A stretch of DNA of 64,000 bases from Comamonas_C sp026954015 (GCA_035063785.1 JAPSFS010000012.1:22386-86385); one strand, 5' to 3'. Positions 9,103 through 19,690 are shown, numbered from the stretch's first letter. Notes: generated by a model from the sequence alone, not told the origin. A program made the numbers and translations.

Positions 9103-9320
9103 TGCCCGCGAGCGACGTGCAGCGGCGCCTGGAAGCGCTTGAAGTCAAGGCCGCGTACGCCGAAGACCTGCTGGAGCAGCTGAATCTGACGCTGTACCGC
9201 CAGCAGCAGGCAATGGACAGGCTGCAGACCCAGGTTGCGCAACTGCGCCAGCAACTGCGCGACAGCGGCGGGCCCGGCGAGCAGCGGGACCCGCGCGACG
9301 AGTTGCCGCCGCACTACTGA
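9102..9320 (+). CDS. slyX: SlyX family protein
   Basis: 72 aa, within the usual SlyX size. It has an acidic, heptad-rich coiled-coil N-terminus (RRLEALEVKAAYAEDLLEQL, then DRLQTQVAQLRQQL) and a short C-terminal tail ending LPPHY, the family signature. Function is unknown. The ATG overlaps the preceding stop by one base, suggesting coupled translation with the aminotransferase. Confidence 0.88.
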   Translation: MPASDVQRRLEALEVKAAYAEDLLEQLNLTLYRQQQAMDRLQTQVAQLRQQLRDSGGPGEQRDPRDELPPHY

Positions 9321-9391
9321 AAACGGGTGCCGCGCGCCCACGCTCCGGTAGCGTCAAGACCGTGGGCCAGCCACGGGCGCTGCAAATCCAT

Positions 9392-9402
9392 AAAATGCAT
9401 CT
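9392..9402 (+). promoter_or_regulatory. Candidate NsrR operator half-site
   Basis: AAAATGCATCT lies 30 bp before the nsrR start and matches the half-site of the A/T-rich NsrR motif, whose halves contain ATGCAT (motif recalled from the literature). The left half of a full palindrome is poor. If real, it would make nsrR self-regulated. Confidence 0.4.
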
Positions 9403-9431
9403 CGAATGACACTTTGTGCGCGGACGATGGC

Positions 9432-9977
9432 ATGCATCTGACCCAGTGGACCGATTACGCCTTGCGCGTGCTGATGTACTGCGCGGCCTATGAAGAGCGT
9501 GTTCAGCCGGTGACGATCAGCGAAATCGCCGACGCCCACGGTATTTCACGCAGCCATCTGACCAAGATCGTGCGCCAGCTTGCGACGCTGGGGCTGCTGG
9601 ATACCATGCGGGGCCGCGGGGGTGGCATGCGCCTCATGCAGCCGCCGCGCGAGATCGTGGTGGGCAAGGTGGTGCGCGCCACCGAGAGCAGCTTCGAGAT
9701 GGCCGAATGCTTCGGCGCGGACAGCGGCACCTGCCGCATCCGCAACAACTGCCACCTCAAGGGCGTGCTCGAACGCGCCACGCGCAGCTACCTGGCGGTG
9801 CTCGACGGCGTGACGCTCGCCGACCTGGTACCCGTGCAGGTGGATACCACGGCGAGCGTCCGGCGCTGGCGCACGCCGATTGCCGGCGTACCGATGCGGC
9901 CCACGCCCCCCGGGCACGGTACGCGTCAATCCGCGGTGCCGGATGCGGTCGCGCTTGCATCGCGCGAGGAAGCCTGA
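9432..9977 (+). CDS. nsrR: Rrf2-family nitric oxide-sensing repressor NsrR
   Basis: 181 aa. MHLTQWTDYALRVLMYCA is the typical NsrR/Rrf2 start, followed by a winged helix with recognition helix SRSHLTKIVRQL. Three cysteines at 93, 101 and 107 (C-x7-C-x5-C) would hold the NO-sensitive Fe-S cluster. The protein is about 30-40 residues longer than typical NsrR; this Pro/Arg-rich tail runs past the end of mnhG on the other strand, a 52-bp tail-to-tail overlap. No NO-detoxifying gene (hmp, norB) is adjacent. The ATG at 9432 is chosen by family alignment. Confidence 0.9.
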   Translation: MHLTQWTDYALRVLMYCAAYEERVQPVTISEIADAHGISRSHLTKIVRQLATLGLLDTMRGRGGGMRLMQPPREIVVGKVVRATESSFEMAECFGADSGTCRIRNNCHLKGVLERATRSYLAVLDGVTLADLVPVQVDTTASVRRWRTPIAGVPMRPTPPGHGTRQSAVPDAVALASREEA

Positions 9978-10318
9978 CCGCTCAGGTTCGCGGGCACGTC
10001 GGCACCGGCCCGCCGCGCGCGAAAGAGCGCCGCGCGCATCAGGAAAATGCTGGTGATCGGCACGGTCAGGGCGACGAACAGCGCGATCAGGAACAGGCGC
10101 GGCGCGGGCGACCCGGTCTGCGCCCAGAAGTACAGCAGCGCGGCGTGCAGCACGCACCAGCAGCCCAGCGTGGCGATGAGCGCCGGTGGGTGCATGCGCG
10201 TGAAGAACGTGGGTAGCGTGAGCAGCCCCCACGACCCCACGAGCGCGATGCCCGCGCCGCCCACCACGAGCAGCGAGATCAGCAGGTCGAGCCACAGCGG
10301 CATCCCGGGCGCGCTCAT
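9926..10318 (-). CDS. mnhG: Na+/H+ antiporter subunit G
   Basis: 130 aa integral membrane subunit of the Mrp/Mnh complex. Three hydrophobic helices are visible (LLISLLVVGGAGIALVGSWG; ALIATLGCWCVLHAALLYFW; LFLIALFVALTVPITSIFL), followed by an arginine-rich cytoplasmic tail. The family motif FFTRMHPPA lies between helices 1 and 2. Its ATG overlaps the mnhF stop (ATGA). It is the last gene of the operon; the tail overlaps nsrR convergently. Confidence 0.93.
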   Translation of the reverse strand: MSAPGMPLWLDLLISLLVVGGAGIALVGSWGLLTLPTFFTRMHPPALIATLGCWCVLHAALLYFWAQTGSPAPRLFLIALFVALTVPITSIFLMRAALFRARRAGADVPANLSGQASSRDASATASGTAD

Positions 10319-10590
10319 TCGATGATTTCCCCGCGCAGCAGGAACTTGGCGAGCGACGCGGTGCCGACGAAGCCGAGCGACGCGATGAGCAGCGCCGCCT
10401 CGAATACTTCGAGGCTGCTCCAGTACACGCAGAGCACGATGATCAGCAGCATCGCGTTGAGGTAGAGCGCATCGAGCGCCATCACGCGGTCCTGCGCGGC
10501 GGGGCCGCGCATCATGCGCAGCAGGCACAGCAGCATCGCCAGCGCCAGCATTACCAGCGCAATGGGCAACGCCCAGGGCAGGAAGGTCAT
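10315..10590 (-). CDS. mnhF: Na+/H+ antiporter subunit F
   Basis: 91 aa with three transmembrane helices and the MRGPAAQDRVMALD loop typical of MnhF/MrpF between the first two. It is an accessory subunit of the multi-protein cation-proton antiporter. Its start overlaps the mnhE stop and its stop overlaps the mnhG start, both by four bases, so subunit ratios are probably set by translational coupling. Confidence 0.94.
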   Translation of the reverse strand: MTFLPWALPIALVMLALAMLLCLLRMMRGPAAQDRVMALDALYLNAMLLIIVLCVYWSSLEVFEAALLIASLGFVGTASLAKFLLRGEIIE

Positions 10591-11078
10591 GACTCGAACA
10601 CCTCCATCAGCGGGCGCTCGTAGTGCTGCTGCACGTGCGCGATGACCTGCGCTTCGTCGGCGACTTCCAGCACGTGCAGCATCAGCACCGACCGGTCGAA
10701 CGCAAGCTCGGCCCAGACGGTGCCGGGCGTGATGCACACGATCATCGCCAGCACCGCGAGCGCGTTCGGGTCGCGTACCTGCAGCGGGATGCGCACGAAG
10801 CCCGCCGGGTGGGGGCGTCGTGCCGGTTGCAGCAGGTAGCGCAGCACCGCAAGGTTGGAGCGCGTGGTGTCCAGCACCACCCGCAGGCACAGGCGCAGCG
10901 CGGTGATCGGATGGCGCACGCGCACGCGCCGCGGCCGCAGTCCCCGCAGCAGCAGCGGCAGCGCCAGCGCGAGCGCTACGGCCAGCAGCAGGTGGCCCCG
11001 ACCGGCATCGGGGTGCAGCAGCAGCCAGGTGGCGAACAGGCCCACGCTGACGAGGGGGGCGGGCAGGAATCGGTTCAT
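10587..11078 (-). CDS. mnhE: Na+/H+ antiporter subunit E
   Basis: 163 aa. The N-terminal helices (PLVSVGLFATWLLL; LLLAVALALALPLLL) are followed by a cytoplasmic domain with VRIPLQVRDPNALAVLAM, ITPGTVWAEL and VLMLHVLEV, standard for MnhE/MrpE. Its stop and start overlap mnhF and mnhD respectively (ATGA). Confidence 0.94.
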   Translation of the reverse strand: MNRFLPAPLVSVGLFATWLLLHPDAGRGHLLLAVALALALPLLLRGLRPRRVRVRHPITALRLCLRVVLDTTRSNLAVLRYLLQPARRPHPAGFVRIPLQVRDPNALAVLAMIVCITPGTVWAELAFDRSVLMLHVLEVADEAQVIAHVQQHYERPLMEVFES

Positions 11079-12739
11079 GGATTCGAAGGCAAGGGTCGGG
11101 TGGACATGACCGCGTCAATATAAAGCGCGGGGGCGTGCAGCGCCTGCGCTGCGTCCGTGGTGTAGCGCAGCGCGGGCTGGGCCCAGACGGCCCAGCCTAT
11201 GCAGGCTGCGAGCAGCGTGGCCACGGGCAGGCCTTCGAGGACGCGCAACGGCGGCGCGCGCCGACCCTGCGCGGCCCAGAAGTGGTGCACGCCGCAGCGC
11301 ACGAGCGCGAGCAGTGCCGCCAGCCCCGTCACCAGCATCAGCGCCAGCAGCAGCCACGCGCCCGTGCCTACCGCGCCGCCGGGGTGGGCCACATCGAAGA
11401 GTGCGCCCAGCATCGCGAATTTCCCGACGAACCCCGAGAGCGGCGGCAGGCCGCTCACGACCAGCGTGGCGAGCAGGAAGGACAGGCCCAGGAATGCGGC
11501 GGTCGCCTGCATCACGCGGCCTACGAGGATCTGTTCGTCGTCGTCCAGATTCAGGCCGTTGCCGGGCAACAGCTCCGGCGTGAGGAACGGCGTGTCGTCG
11601 TGTTCGTGGGGGGCCCACGACGCGCCGTCGTTGCGCCAGCGCTGGATCAGATCGGCGAGCAGAAACAGCGCTGCCACGGCCATCGTGGAGCCGGGCAGGT
11701 AGTACAGCAGCCCGGCGGTGAGCGCGTCCTGGCCGAACCCCAGCACCGCCAGCAGCGTGCCCGAGGATACGATGGCCGCGTAACCCGCCAGATGCGTCAG
11801 GCGCTGCGATGCGAGCATGCCGACGGCGCCCCAGGCCATGGTGATCATGCCGGCCGTCGTGAGCCACGTGCCCCCCCAGTGCATCGACGGGCCCGCGGCG
11901 TCGCCGAACCACAGCGTCCACAGCCGCAGCACCGCGTACACGCCGACCTTGGTGAGGATGGCAAACAGCGCGCCGACCGGCGCCACCGCCGCGCCGTAGG
12001 CGGGCACGAGCCAGAAGTTCAGCGGCCAGACGGCGGCCTTGATGAAAAACGCGACGCACAGGATGGCCGCGCCCGCGTGCAGCAGGCCGCGGTCGGCCAC
12101 CGAAACCTGGCCCACGATGCGCGCGAGATCCGCCATGTTCAGCGTGCCGGTGATGCCGTAGAGCATGGCCGCGCCGATGAGAAAGAGCGACGACGCGGCC
12201 AGGTTGATCGCGATGTAGTGCAGGCCCGACTGCACCCGCGCCTGCCCTGAGCCGTGCAGCAGCAGCCCGTAGGACGCCGCCAGCAGGATCTCGAAGAACA
12301 CGAACAGGTTGAACAGGTCGGCGGTGAGGAACGCGCCCGCCAGCCCCATGAGCTGCAACTGGTACAGCGAGTGGTAGAGCACTCCTGCGCGGTGCCAGCG
12401 CGCACCCGCGAAGACGATGGATGCGAGCGCGACGATGCCACAGGTGACCAGCATGAGCGCCGTGAGCCGGTCGAGCGCGAGCACGATGCCGAATGGCGCA
12501 GGCCAGTTGCCGGGCAGGTACACGCCCAGGCTCCCGGTGGCGCCGTCCTGCGTCCACAACAGCAGCGCGATGGCCACGAGCAGGCCGAGCAGCGTGGAGG
12601 CGATGCCGATCGCGAGCTTGGCGCGTTCGTGCTCTTCGCGCACAAGCAGCAGCAGTGCGGCCGTGAGCATGGGCAGCGCGATCGGCGCCAGCATCAGGTG
12701 GGGCATGAACTGCCCGATGGTTTGCATCAGGCCGTTCAT
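11075..12739 (-). CDS. mnhD: Na+/H+ antiporter subunit D (NuoN/NuoM-like)
   Basis: 554 aa polytopic membrane protein homologous to proton-pumping subunits of complex I. Roughly 14 hydrophobic helices are visible. The proton-antiporter core includes the FEILLAASYGLLL helix, whose Glu is conserved in the family, and a second set FFIKAAVWPLNFWLVPAYG containing the conserved channel Lys. An acidic cytoplasmic loop with DDTPFLTPELLPG falls around residues 385-415. ATGA overlaps join it to mnhE and mnhC. Confidence 0.95.
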   Translation of the reverse strand: MNGLMQTIGQFMPHLMLAPIALPMLTAALLLLVREEHERAKLAIGIASTLLGLLVAIALLLWTQDGATGSLGVYLPGNWPAPFGIVLALDRLTALMLVTCGIVALASIVFAGARWHRAGVLYHSLYQLQLMGLAGAFLTADLFNLFVFFEILLAASYGLLLHGSGQARVQSGLHYIAINLAASSLFLIGAAMLYGITGTLNMADLARIVGQVSVADRGLLHAGAAILCVAFFIKAAVWPLNFWLVPAYGAAVAPVGALFAILTKVGVYAVLRLWTLWFGDAAGPSMHWGGTWLTTAGMITMAWGAVGMLASQRLTHLAGYAAIVSSGTLLAVLGFGQDALTAGLLYYLPGSTMAVAALFLLADLIQRWRNDGASWAPHEHDDTPFLTPELLPGNGLNLDDDEQILVGRVMQATAAFLGLSFLLATLVVSGLPPLSGFVGKFAMLGALFDVAHPGGAVGTGAWLLLALMLVTGLAALLALVRCGVHHFWAAQGRRAPPLRVLEGLPVATLLAACIGWAVWAQPALRYTTDAAQALHAPALYIDAVMSTRPLPSNP

Positions 12740-13110
12740 GGATGATCGGGAGCGTCAGGGGCGTCGGGCGCATCCGGGCCGTCGACGTGATCGGTGCCGC
12801 TGATGCCGCGCGAAGCGAGCAGCACGACGAGGAACAGCGCGGTCATCGCGAACCCGATCACGATGGCCGTCAGCACCAGCGCCTGCGGCAGCGGGTCGGC
12901 GTAATGCTGCAGATCGAGCGGCAGCCCCTCCTGCAGCACCGGAACCTTGTTTTCGGCAAGGCCCAGCCGACCCATGGCGAAGATGAACAGGTTCACCGCG
13001 TAGGACAGCAGCGTCAGCCCCATGATGACCTGGAAGGTGCGCGGCCTGAGCAGCAGCCAGACGCCGCTGCCCGCCAGGGTGCCGATGGCGATCGAGAGCA
13101 CCCACTCCAT
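12736..13110 (-). CDS. mnhC: Na+/H+ antiporter subunit C (NuoK-like)
   Basis: 124 aa. Three helices of NuoK type (LSIAIGTLAGSGVWLLL; VIMGLTLLSYAVNLFIFAMG; ALVLTAIVIGFAMTALFLVVLLA) carry the family's TAIVIGFA motif. The C-terminus ends in a short tandem PDA repeat (DGPDAPDAPDAPDHP), an acidic tail unlikely to be in the membrane. It overlaps mnhD by four bases and mnhA by one. Confidence 0.94.
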   Translation of the reverse strand: MEWVLSIAIGTLAGSGVWLLLRPRTFQVIMGLTLLSYAVNLFIFAMGRLGLAENKVPVLQEGLPLDLQHYADPLPQALVLTAIVIGFAMTALFLVVLLASRGISGTDHVDGPDAPDAPDAPDHP

Positions 13111-16043
13111 CAGCGCACCCCCGCCGCTGGTGCGGCGAGCGTTTCCGCGTGCTCCTGAACCGAATACGCGTGGTAACGGTGGCTGCGCACCGACTGGTGT
13201 GCGATCGCCGTGAGGATGAGCAGCGTGGCGCCGACCACGAGCGCGAAGACGCCCAGGTCGAAGAACAGCGCGGAGGGCAGGTGCAACGTCCCCAGCCAGG
13301 GCACGGGCAGGTGCGCCGCGTGGCTCGTGAGGAACGGGTAGTGGAAGGCGAGCGCGCCCATGCCGGTGGCCAGCGCGATCAGCAGCCCCGCGGCCAGCCA
13401 GCGCTCGGGCATCAGGTGCATGTGCGCCTCCACCCAGGTCGTCCCCGAGATGAGGTACTGCACCACCAGCGCGAGCGAGAACACCAGCCCCGCGACGAAG
13501 CCGCCGCCCGGCTGGTCGTGGCCGCGCAGGAACAGATAGACCGCCACCAGCGCGATGAACGGCAGCAGCAGGCGCGCCAGCACCGCGGGCACCATGAGAT
13601 AGCCCACCGCGGTGTCGCTCGCGTGGCGCGGGTTGAGCAGGTCGGTCTGCAGGTCCGCGGGCAGCGCGCGCTGCTGCGCGGGCAGGTCCATCACCTCGCG
13701 CGCCGGGCGGAAGCGCCGCAGCAGCGCGTACACGGTGAGCGCCACGGTGCCGAGCACCACGATCTCGCCGAAAGTGTCGAAACCGCGGAAATCCACCAGC
13801 ATCACGTTCACCACGTTGTGCCCCCCGCCTTGTGCGAGCGCGTGTTCCAGAAAGAAGGTGGAGGTGCTTTCGGGAAAGTCCCGGCTGAGCATCGCGTAGG
13901 CGAGCCAGGCGATGCCCGCGCCGCTGAGCAGCGCCAGCACCGCGTCGCGCGCGCGCCGGGCGCGTGTGCGCAGGCGCTCGCGCCGCCGTCCGCCGGGCGC
14001 CAGGTTGCGCTGCGGCAGCCAGCGCAGGCCCAGCAGCATGAGCACGGTGGAGACGGCTTCGACTGCAAGTTGCGTGAGCGCGAGGTCGGGCGCGGAAAAC
14101 CAGAGAAACGTGAGGCTGGTGCACAAGCCCGTGCCGCCCGCGAGGATGAGCGCCGCGAGCCGGTGGTACTTTGCCTGCCACGCCGCCGCAAGTGCACACC
14201 CGACGCCGACGACCCACAACACGATGAACGCGGGTGAGGGCGTCAGGGCGTGCCGGCCACCAAGCTGCATGCCCTGCAGCCACAGGGGCAGGGCGCCCGC
14301 GACCAGGGTCGCGAGCACGAGCCAGAGCAACTGCCACTGCAGGCGCCGCGTCGTGCTGGCGCGCCGCGCCGCGCGTGCCCAGCCGGTGGCGGCTGCCGTG
14401 AGCCACTCGAAAACGCGGCGCGCATCGAGCGGGGAGGCGAGCACACGCGTCTGTCGGCCGCCGTAGCGCTGCCACAGCACGAGGTGCAGCAGCACGCCAC
14501 CCGCCAGCGCGATGATGCTCATCGTCAGCGGTGCGTTGAAGCCGTGCCAGATCGCGAGGCTGTATTCGGGCAACGTGCCCCCGACGACGGGCCGCGCCGC
14601 CGTCTCGAGTGCCTTGCCCACCGTGAGCGCCGGCAGGATGCCGACGAGCAGGCAGGCGCCCACGAGCAGCTCCACCGGCACGCGCATCCAGCGCGGCGGC
14701 TCGTGCGGCTGGCGCGGCAGATCGCGCGCGGGCGCGCCGAAGAACACCGAGACCACGAGGCGCAGCGAGTACGCCACGCTGAACATGCCCGCGACCGTCG
14801 CCGCCACCGGCAAGGCAAGGGCCACGGCGGGCGAGGCGTTGAGGAAGATCGTCTCCGCGAAGAACATTTCCTTGGAGAGAAAGCCGTTGAGCAGCGGCAC
14901 GCCCGCCATCGCTGCGCTCGCGACCATCGCGAGCGTGGCGGTGACGGGCATCATGTGGCGCAGGCCGCTCAGGCGAGCCAGGTCGCGCGTTCCGCTTTCG
15001 TGGTCCACGATGCCCGCGGCCATGAAGAGCGAAGCCTTGAACGTCGCGTGGTTCAGGATGTGGAACACCGCCGCGACCGCCGCGAGCGCGCTGTTGAGCC
15101 CGAGCAGCAGCGTGATCAGGCCCAGGTGCGAAATCGTCGAATACGCGAGTATCCCCTTGAGGTCGCGCTGGAACATCGCTGCGTAGCCGCCCACGAGCAG
15201 CGTAACCATGCCGGCGCCGCCCACCCACCAGAACCACGCGGGCGTGCCACCCATCACCGGCCACATGCGCGCGAGCAGGAACACGCCCGCCTTGACCATG
15301 GTCGCCGAGTGCAGGTAGCTCGAAACCGGCGTGGGCGCGGCCATTGCGTTGGGCAGCCAGAAGTGGAAGGGAAACTGTGCGCTCTTGGTGAACGCGCCGA
15401 GCAGCAGCAGCGCGAGCGTGACGTCGTAGAGCGGGCTTGCGCGCACCGTGGCTCCGGCGTCGAGTACGGCATCGAGTTCGTAGCTGCCCACGATGTGGCC
15501 CAGCAGCAGCATGGCGCCGAGCAGCGCGAGCCCCCCCGTGGCCGTCACGGTAAGCGCCATGCGCGCGCCGCGGCGTGCGTCCCGCCGATGGTGCCAGTAG
15601 CCGATCAGCAGAAAAGAGAACAGGCTGGTCAGCTCCCAGAAGAACACGAGCTCGATCACATTGCCGGACAGGACGACGCCGGCCATCGCGCCCATGAACG
15701 CCAGCAGGAACGAGAAGAAGCGCGGCACCGGGTCGGTCGGCGACATGTAGTAGCGCGCGTAGAGCACCACGAGCGCACCGATGCCGAAGACCAGCATGCA
15801 GAACATCCACGCGAAGCCGTCCATGCGCACGCTCAGGTTCAGCCCGAGCGCCGGTATCCAGGGCAGCTCTGCGTGGAGCACCGCGCCGCCCGCGATATCC
15901 GCAAAGCACAGCGCCGTCTGCACCACGCACCACAGCGCGACGATGCCGGCGAGCGTCGATTCGATGTTGCGGGCGTTGGTCGGCAGCACGGCCGCCAGCA
16001 GGCTGGCGCCGAAGGGTAGGGCGAGCAGGAGCACGAGCGACAT
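13110..16043 (-). CDS. mnhA: Na+/H+ antiporter subunit A, fused to MnhB-like domain
   Basis: 977 aa, first gene of the mnhA-C-D-E-F-G operon. Residues up to about 500 form the NuoL-like antiporter module with about 14 helices, including the FFWELTSLFSFLLIGYWHH helix and the TKSAQFPFHFWLPNAM helix with conserved Lys. The later part carries MrpA-specific helices. The last roughly 150 residues (LLPFIALVAVYLFLRGHDQPGGGFVAG onward) are MnhB, so there is no separate mnhB gene. Mrp systems exchange Na+/K+ for H+ and support pH and salt homeostasis. No ribosome site stronger than background is seen. Confidence 0.95.
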   Translation of the reverse strand: MSLVLLLALPFGASLLAAVLPTNARNIESTLAGIVALWCVVQTALCFADIAGGAVLHAELPWIPALGLNLSVRMDGFAWMFCMLVFGIGALVVLYARYYMSPTDPVPRFFSFLLAFMGAMAGVVLSGNVIELVFFWELTSLFSFLLIGYWHHRRDARRGARMALTVTATGGLALLGAMLLLGHIVGSYELDAVLDAGATVRASPLYDVTLALLLLGAFTKSAQFPFHFWLPNAMAAPTPVSSYLHSATMVKAGVFLLARMWPVMGGTPAWFWWVGGAGMVTLLVGGYAAMFQRDLKGILAYSTISHLGLITLLLGLNSALAAVAAVFHILNHATFKASLFMAAGIVDHESGTRDLARLSGLRHMMPVTATLAMVASAAMAGVPLLNGFLSKEMFFAETIFLNASPAVALALPVAATVAGMFSVAYSLRLVVSVFFGAPARDLPRQPHEPPRWMRVPVELLVGACLLVGILPALTVGKALETAARPVVGGTLPEYSLAIWHGFNAPLTMSIIALAGGVLLHLVLWQRYGGRQTRVLASPLDARRVFEWLTAAATGWARAARRASTTRRLQWQLLWLVLATLVAGALPLWLQGMQLGGRHALTPSPAFIVLWVVGVGCALAAAWQAKYHRLAALILAGGTGLCTSLTFLWFSAPDLALTQLAVEAVSTVLMLLGLRWLPQRNLAPGGRRRERLRTRARRARDAVLALLSGAGIAWLAYAMLSRDFPESTSTFFLEHALAQGGGHNVVNVMLVDFRGFDTFGEIVVLGTVALTVYALLRRFRPAREVMDLPAQQRALPADLQTDLLNPRHASDTAVGYLMVPAVLARLLLPFIALVAVYLFLRGHDQPGGGFVAGLVFSLALVVQYLISGTTWVEAHMHLMPERWLAAGLLIALATGMGALAFHYPFLTSHAAHLPVPWLGTLHLPSALFFDLGVFALVVGATLLILTAIAHQSVRSHRYHAYSVQEHAETLAAPAAGVR

Positions 16044-16097
16044 GCGGCGCCCATTTTACGAAGGGCTAACCGTTGTCCGGCCCGGTTCAGCGCCGCT

Positions 16098-17261
16098 TCA
16101 CAGTTCTTCGACGCGCCGCGCGGGGTAGCTGTCCCAGCTCTGGCAGCCGGGGCATTGCCAGAAGTGCTGGTGCGCCTCGAAACCGCAGGCGGCGCAGCGG
16201 TAGCGCGTGAGCGGCTTGGCCGCCAGGTCGAGCGAGCGCTGGATGGTGGGGTGCTGCTCTTCGTGCGTGAGCGTTTCCCGGGCAAGCCACTTGCCCGCGA
16301 CCACGAGCGACGCCTGCTTGCCGAGATAGTCGGCGTACCAGCGCTGTGCGCCGCGGTGCGCGTCGTCCGCGCCCGTGGGCGCTTCGAGCGCGACGATGGC
16401 GTCGAGCACGTCAAGCGACGGTGCGCGTTCGTAATGGGCCTGCAACAGCGCGCTCACGGGTGGCTTTGCGCCGGTGGCGTTGGCCGCCTCTACCAGCAGC
16501 GGCGCCGCCAGCGGCAGCGCGGTGGGCACGGCGTCGGCCAGCGCCTGCAGTGTCCGGAGCGCCGCCGCGGGCTGACCCTGGTGCAGTTGCAGCCGCGCCA
16601 GCTCGATGCGCGCGCGTGCCGCCGCAGGTGCGGTCGTGACGGCCTGTTCGAGCAGCGCCTGCGCCGTGGCGGCGTCGCCCTGCGCGCCCTGCGCCAGCGC
16701 CTGCTCGCACAGGTAGTGCGCACGGCGCGTGCTGAAGTCGCCCTGCTGCGCTGCCTGCATGCGTTCGGCGATGGCCATCGCCTGGGCCCAGTCGTGCGAG
16801 CGCTCATGGATCGTGAGCAGCACTGTGTGTGCCTGCGCCTCGTAAGGCGTGCCTTCGAGGCGCCGCAGCGCGTCCTCGGCGCGGTCCAGCAGGCCGGCCT
16901 TGAGGTAGTCGAGCGCCAGGCCGTGCTGTGCGCGTTCGCGGTCCTGGCGGCTCAGGTCGTCGCGCGAGAGCAGGTGCTCGTGCACGCGCACCGCGCGGTT
17001 GTATTCGCCGCGGCGGCGAAAAAGGTTGCCCAGCGCGAAGTGCAGCTCGGCGGTCTCGGGGTCGCTCTGCACCGCTTCGATGAACGCATCGATCGCCTGG
17101 TCCTGCTGCTCGTTGAGCAGGAAGTTCAGTCCCCTGAAGTACGCCTTGGGGGCGCTGCGGTTCTCATTGCGCAGTTGGCGCAAGTCCAGGCGCGAGGCGA
17201 GCCAGCCCAGGACGAACGCAACCGGCAGACCCAGCAGCAGCCAGCTCGGGTCAAATTCCAT
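16098..17261 (-). CDS. lapB: LPS assembly protein LapB (YciM)
   Basis: 387 aa. It has one N-terminal membrane anchor (WLLLGLPVAFVLGWLAS), about nine TPR-like helical repeats, and a C-terminal rubredoxin-like zinc/iron ribbon formed by C-x2-C in YRCAACGFEA and C-x2-C in WQCPGCQSWD. In enterics LapB works with FtsH to degrade LpxC and so limits LPS synthesis. It overlaps lapA by 11 bp and forms the tail of the rpsA-ihfB-lapA-lapB chain. Confidence 0.94.
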   Translation of the reverse strand: MEFDPSWLLLGLPVAFVLGWLASRLDLRQLRNENRSAPKAYFRGLNFLLNEQQDQAIDAFIEAVQSDPETAELHFALGNLFRRRGEYNRAVRVHEHLLSRDDLSRQDRERAQHGLALDYLKAGLLDRAEDALRRLEGTPYEAQAHTVLLTIHERSHDWAQAMAIAERMQAAQQGDFSTRRAHYLCEQALAQGAQGDAATAQALLEQAVTTAPAAARARIELARLQLHQGQPAAALRTLQALADAVPTALPLAAPLLVEAANATGAKPPVSALLQAHYERAPSLDVLDAIVALEAPTGADDAHRGAQRWYADYLGKQASLVVAGKWLARETLTHEEQHPTIQRSLDLAAKPLTRYRCAACGFEAHQHFWQCPGCQSWDSYPARRVEEL

Positions 17262-17547
17262 GGGGTGGCAGGGGCGGGGTGGGTTCGGCGGCGGCGGTAG
17301 GTTCAGCCACCGGCGGCGCGGCTTGCAACTGGCGCGCGGCGCTGCGGTGGCGCCACCAGTGGGGCACCATGCCGAGCACGCCCACGATCACGCCGAGCGT
17401 GAACGCGGCGAGCACCACGAGCACGAGCGAGGATGTCCATTGCGTGCCGAAGAAGAAATGCACGGTGACGTCGTGCTGGTTGTTCAGCGCGAACGCAAAC
17501 AGCGTAAAAAAAATGGCTGCCTTGAGCAGCCACAGCACGTACTTCAT
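17251..17547 (-). CDS. lapA: LapA-family (DUF1049) inner-membrane protein
   Basis: 98 aa. Two hydrophobic helices (LLKAAIFFTLFAFALNNQ; SSLVLVVLAAFTLGVIVGVLGMVP) flank the NNQHDVTVHFFFGTQW segment diagnostic of DUF1049. A proline/alanine-rich tail ends the protein. LapA partners LapB at the inner membrane in LPS-assembly control. It sits immediately upstream of lapB and overlaps it. Confidence 0.92.
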   Translation of the reverse strand: MKYVLWLLKAAIFFTLFAFALNNQHDVTVHFFFGTQWTSSLVLVVLAAFTLGVIVGVLGMVPHWWRHRSAARQLQAAPPVAEPTAAAEPTPPLPPHGI

Positions 17548-17605
17548 GCGAGCTCTCCAGTGGCTCGCCGATTCTAAGGCGACGCCGCATGCCCGATGCG
17601 GAATT

Positions 17606-17662
17606 TATGCAAAAAACCCTCTCCAGCGCTTGTGTGGCAAGCGCAAGCAGCTATGGATTTTG
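17606..17662 (+). repeat. Dispersed palindromic repeat, copy 2 (overlaps 3' end of ihfB)
   Basis: CTCCAGCGCTTGTGTGGCAAGCGCAAGCAGCTATGG matches the core of copy 1. It lies between lapA and ihfB. Its right end supplies the last few codons and the stop codon of ihfB (17651-17653), so the element has been absorbed into the coding end. Confidence 0.75.
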
Positions 17663-17953
17663 GTGAAGCTGCGTGGTGCCGTCCACGGTCTGGCGCAGGG
17701 CCTTGCCGGGTTTGAAGTGCGGCACGCGCTTGCTTGGAACGTGCACCGCCTCGCCGGTGCGCGGGTTGCGCCCCAGGCGCGGCTGGCGGTGGCTGACCGA
17801 AAAGCTGCCGAACCCGCGGATCTCGATGCGGTGGCCGCGCACCAGCGCGTCGCCCACCGCGTCCAGGATGGTCTTCACAGCGTACTCGGCGTCGCGCTGG
17901 GTGAACTGATCAAAGCGCGCCGCCAGTTCCGCAACGAGGTCTGAACGGGTCAT
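17651..17953 (-). CDS. ihfB: Integration host factor subunit beta
   Basis: 100 aa HU/IHF-family DNA-bending protein. MTRSDLVAELAARFDQ, the GRNPRTGEAVHVPSKRVPHFKPGKALR arm with the intercalating Pro, and RGFGSFSVSHR are diagnostic. It pairs with IhfA. The last residues derive from a palindromic repeat (copy 2), replacing the usual family tail. It lies 54 bp downstream of rpsA, a standard rpsA-ihfB order. Confidence 0.95.
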   Translation of the reverse strand: MTRSDLVAELAARFDQFTQRDAEYAVKTILDAVGDALVRGHRIEIRGFGSFSVSHRQPRLGRNPRTGEAVHVPSKRVPHFKPGKALRQTVDGTTQLHQNP

Positions 17954-18007
17954 GCAGCCACGCGCCGCGCCGGGGCGCCTAGGCTGCCCGGCGTCGGCGC
18001 GCCTTTC

Positions 18008-19690
<1,683 letters not shown>

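Noticed and set aside
12750..12790. Tandem PDA codon repeat at the mnhC end as a regulatory repeat
   Set aside because: Simple in-frame triplet-pattern repeat encoding an acidic tail; too short and imperfect to call a regulatory or variable-number locus.
12736..15933. 1065-codon open frame on the minus strand
   Set aside because: Only its last 124 codons (mnhC) are real; the rest is an out-of-frame shadow of mnhA with arginine/alanine-rich composition caused by high GC.
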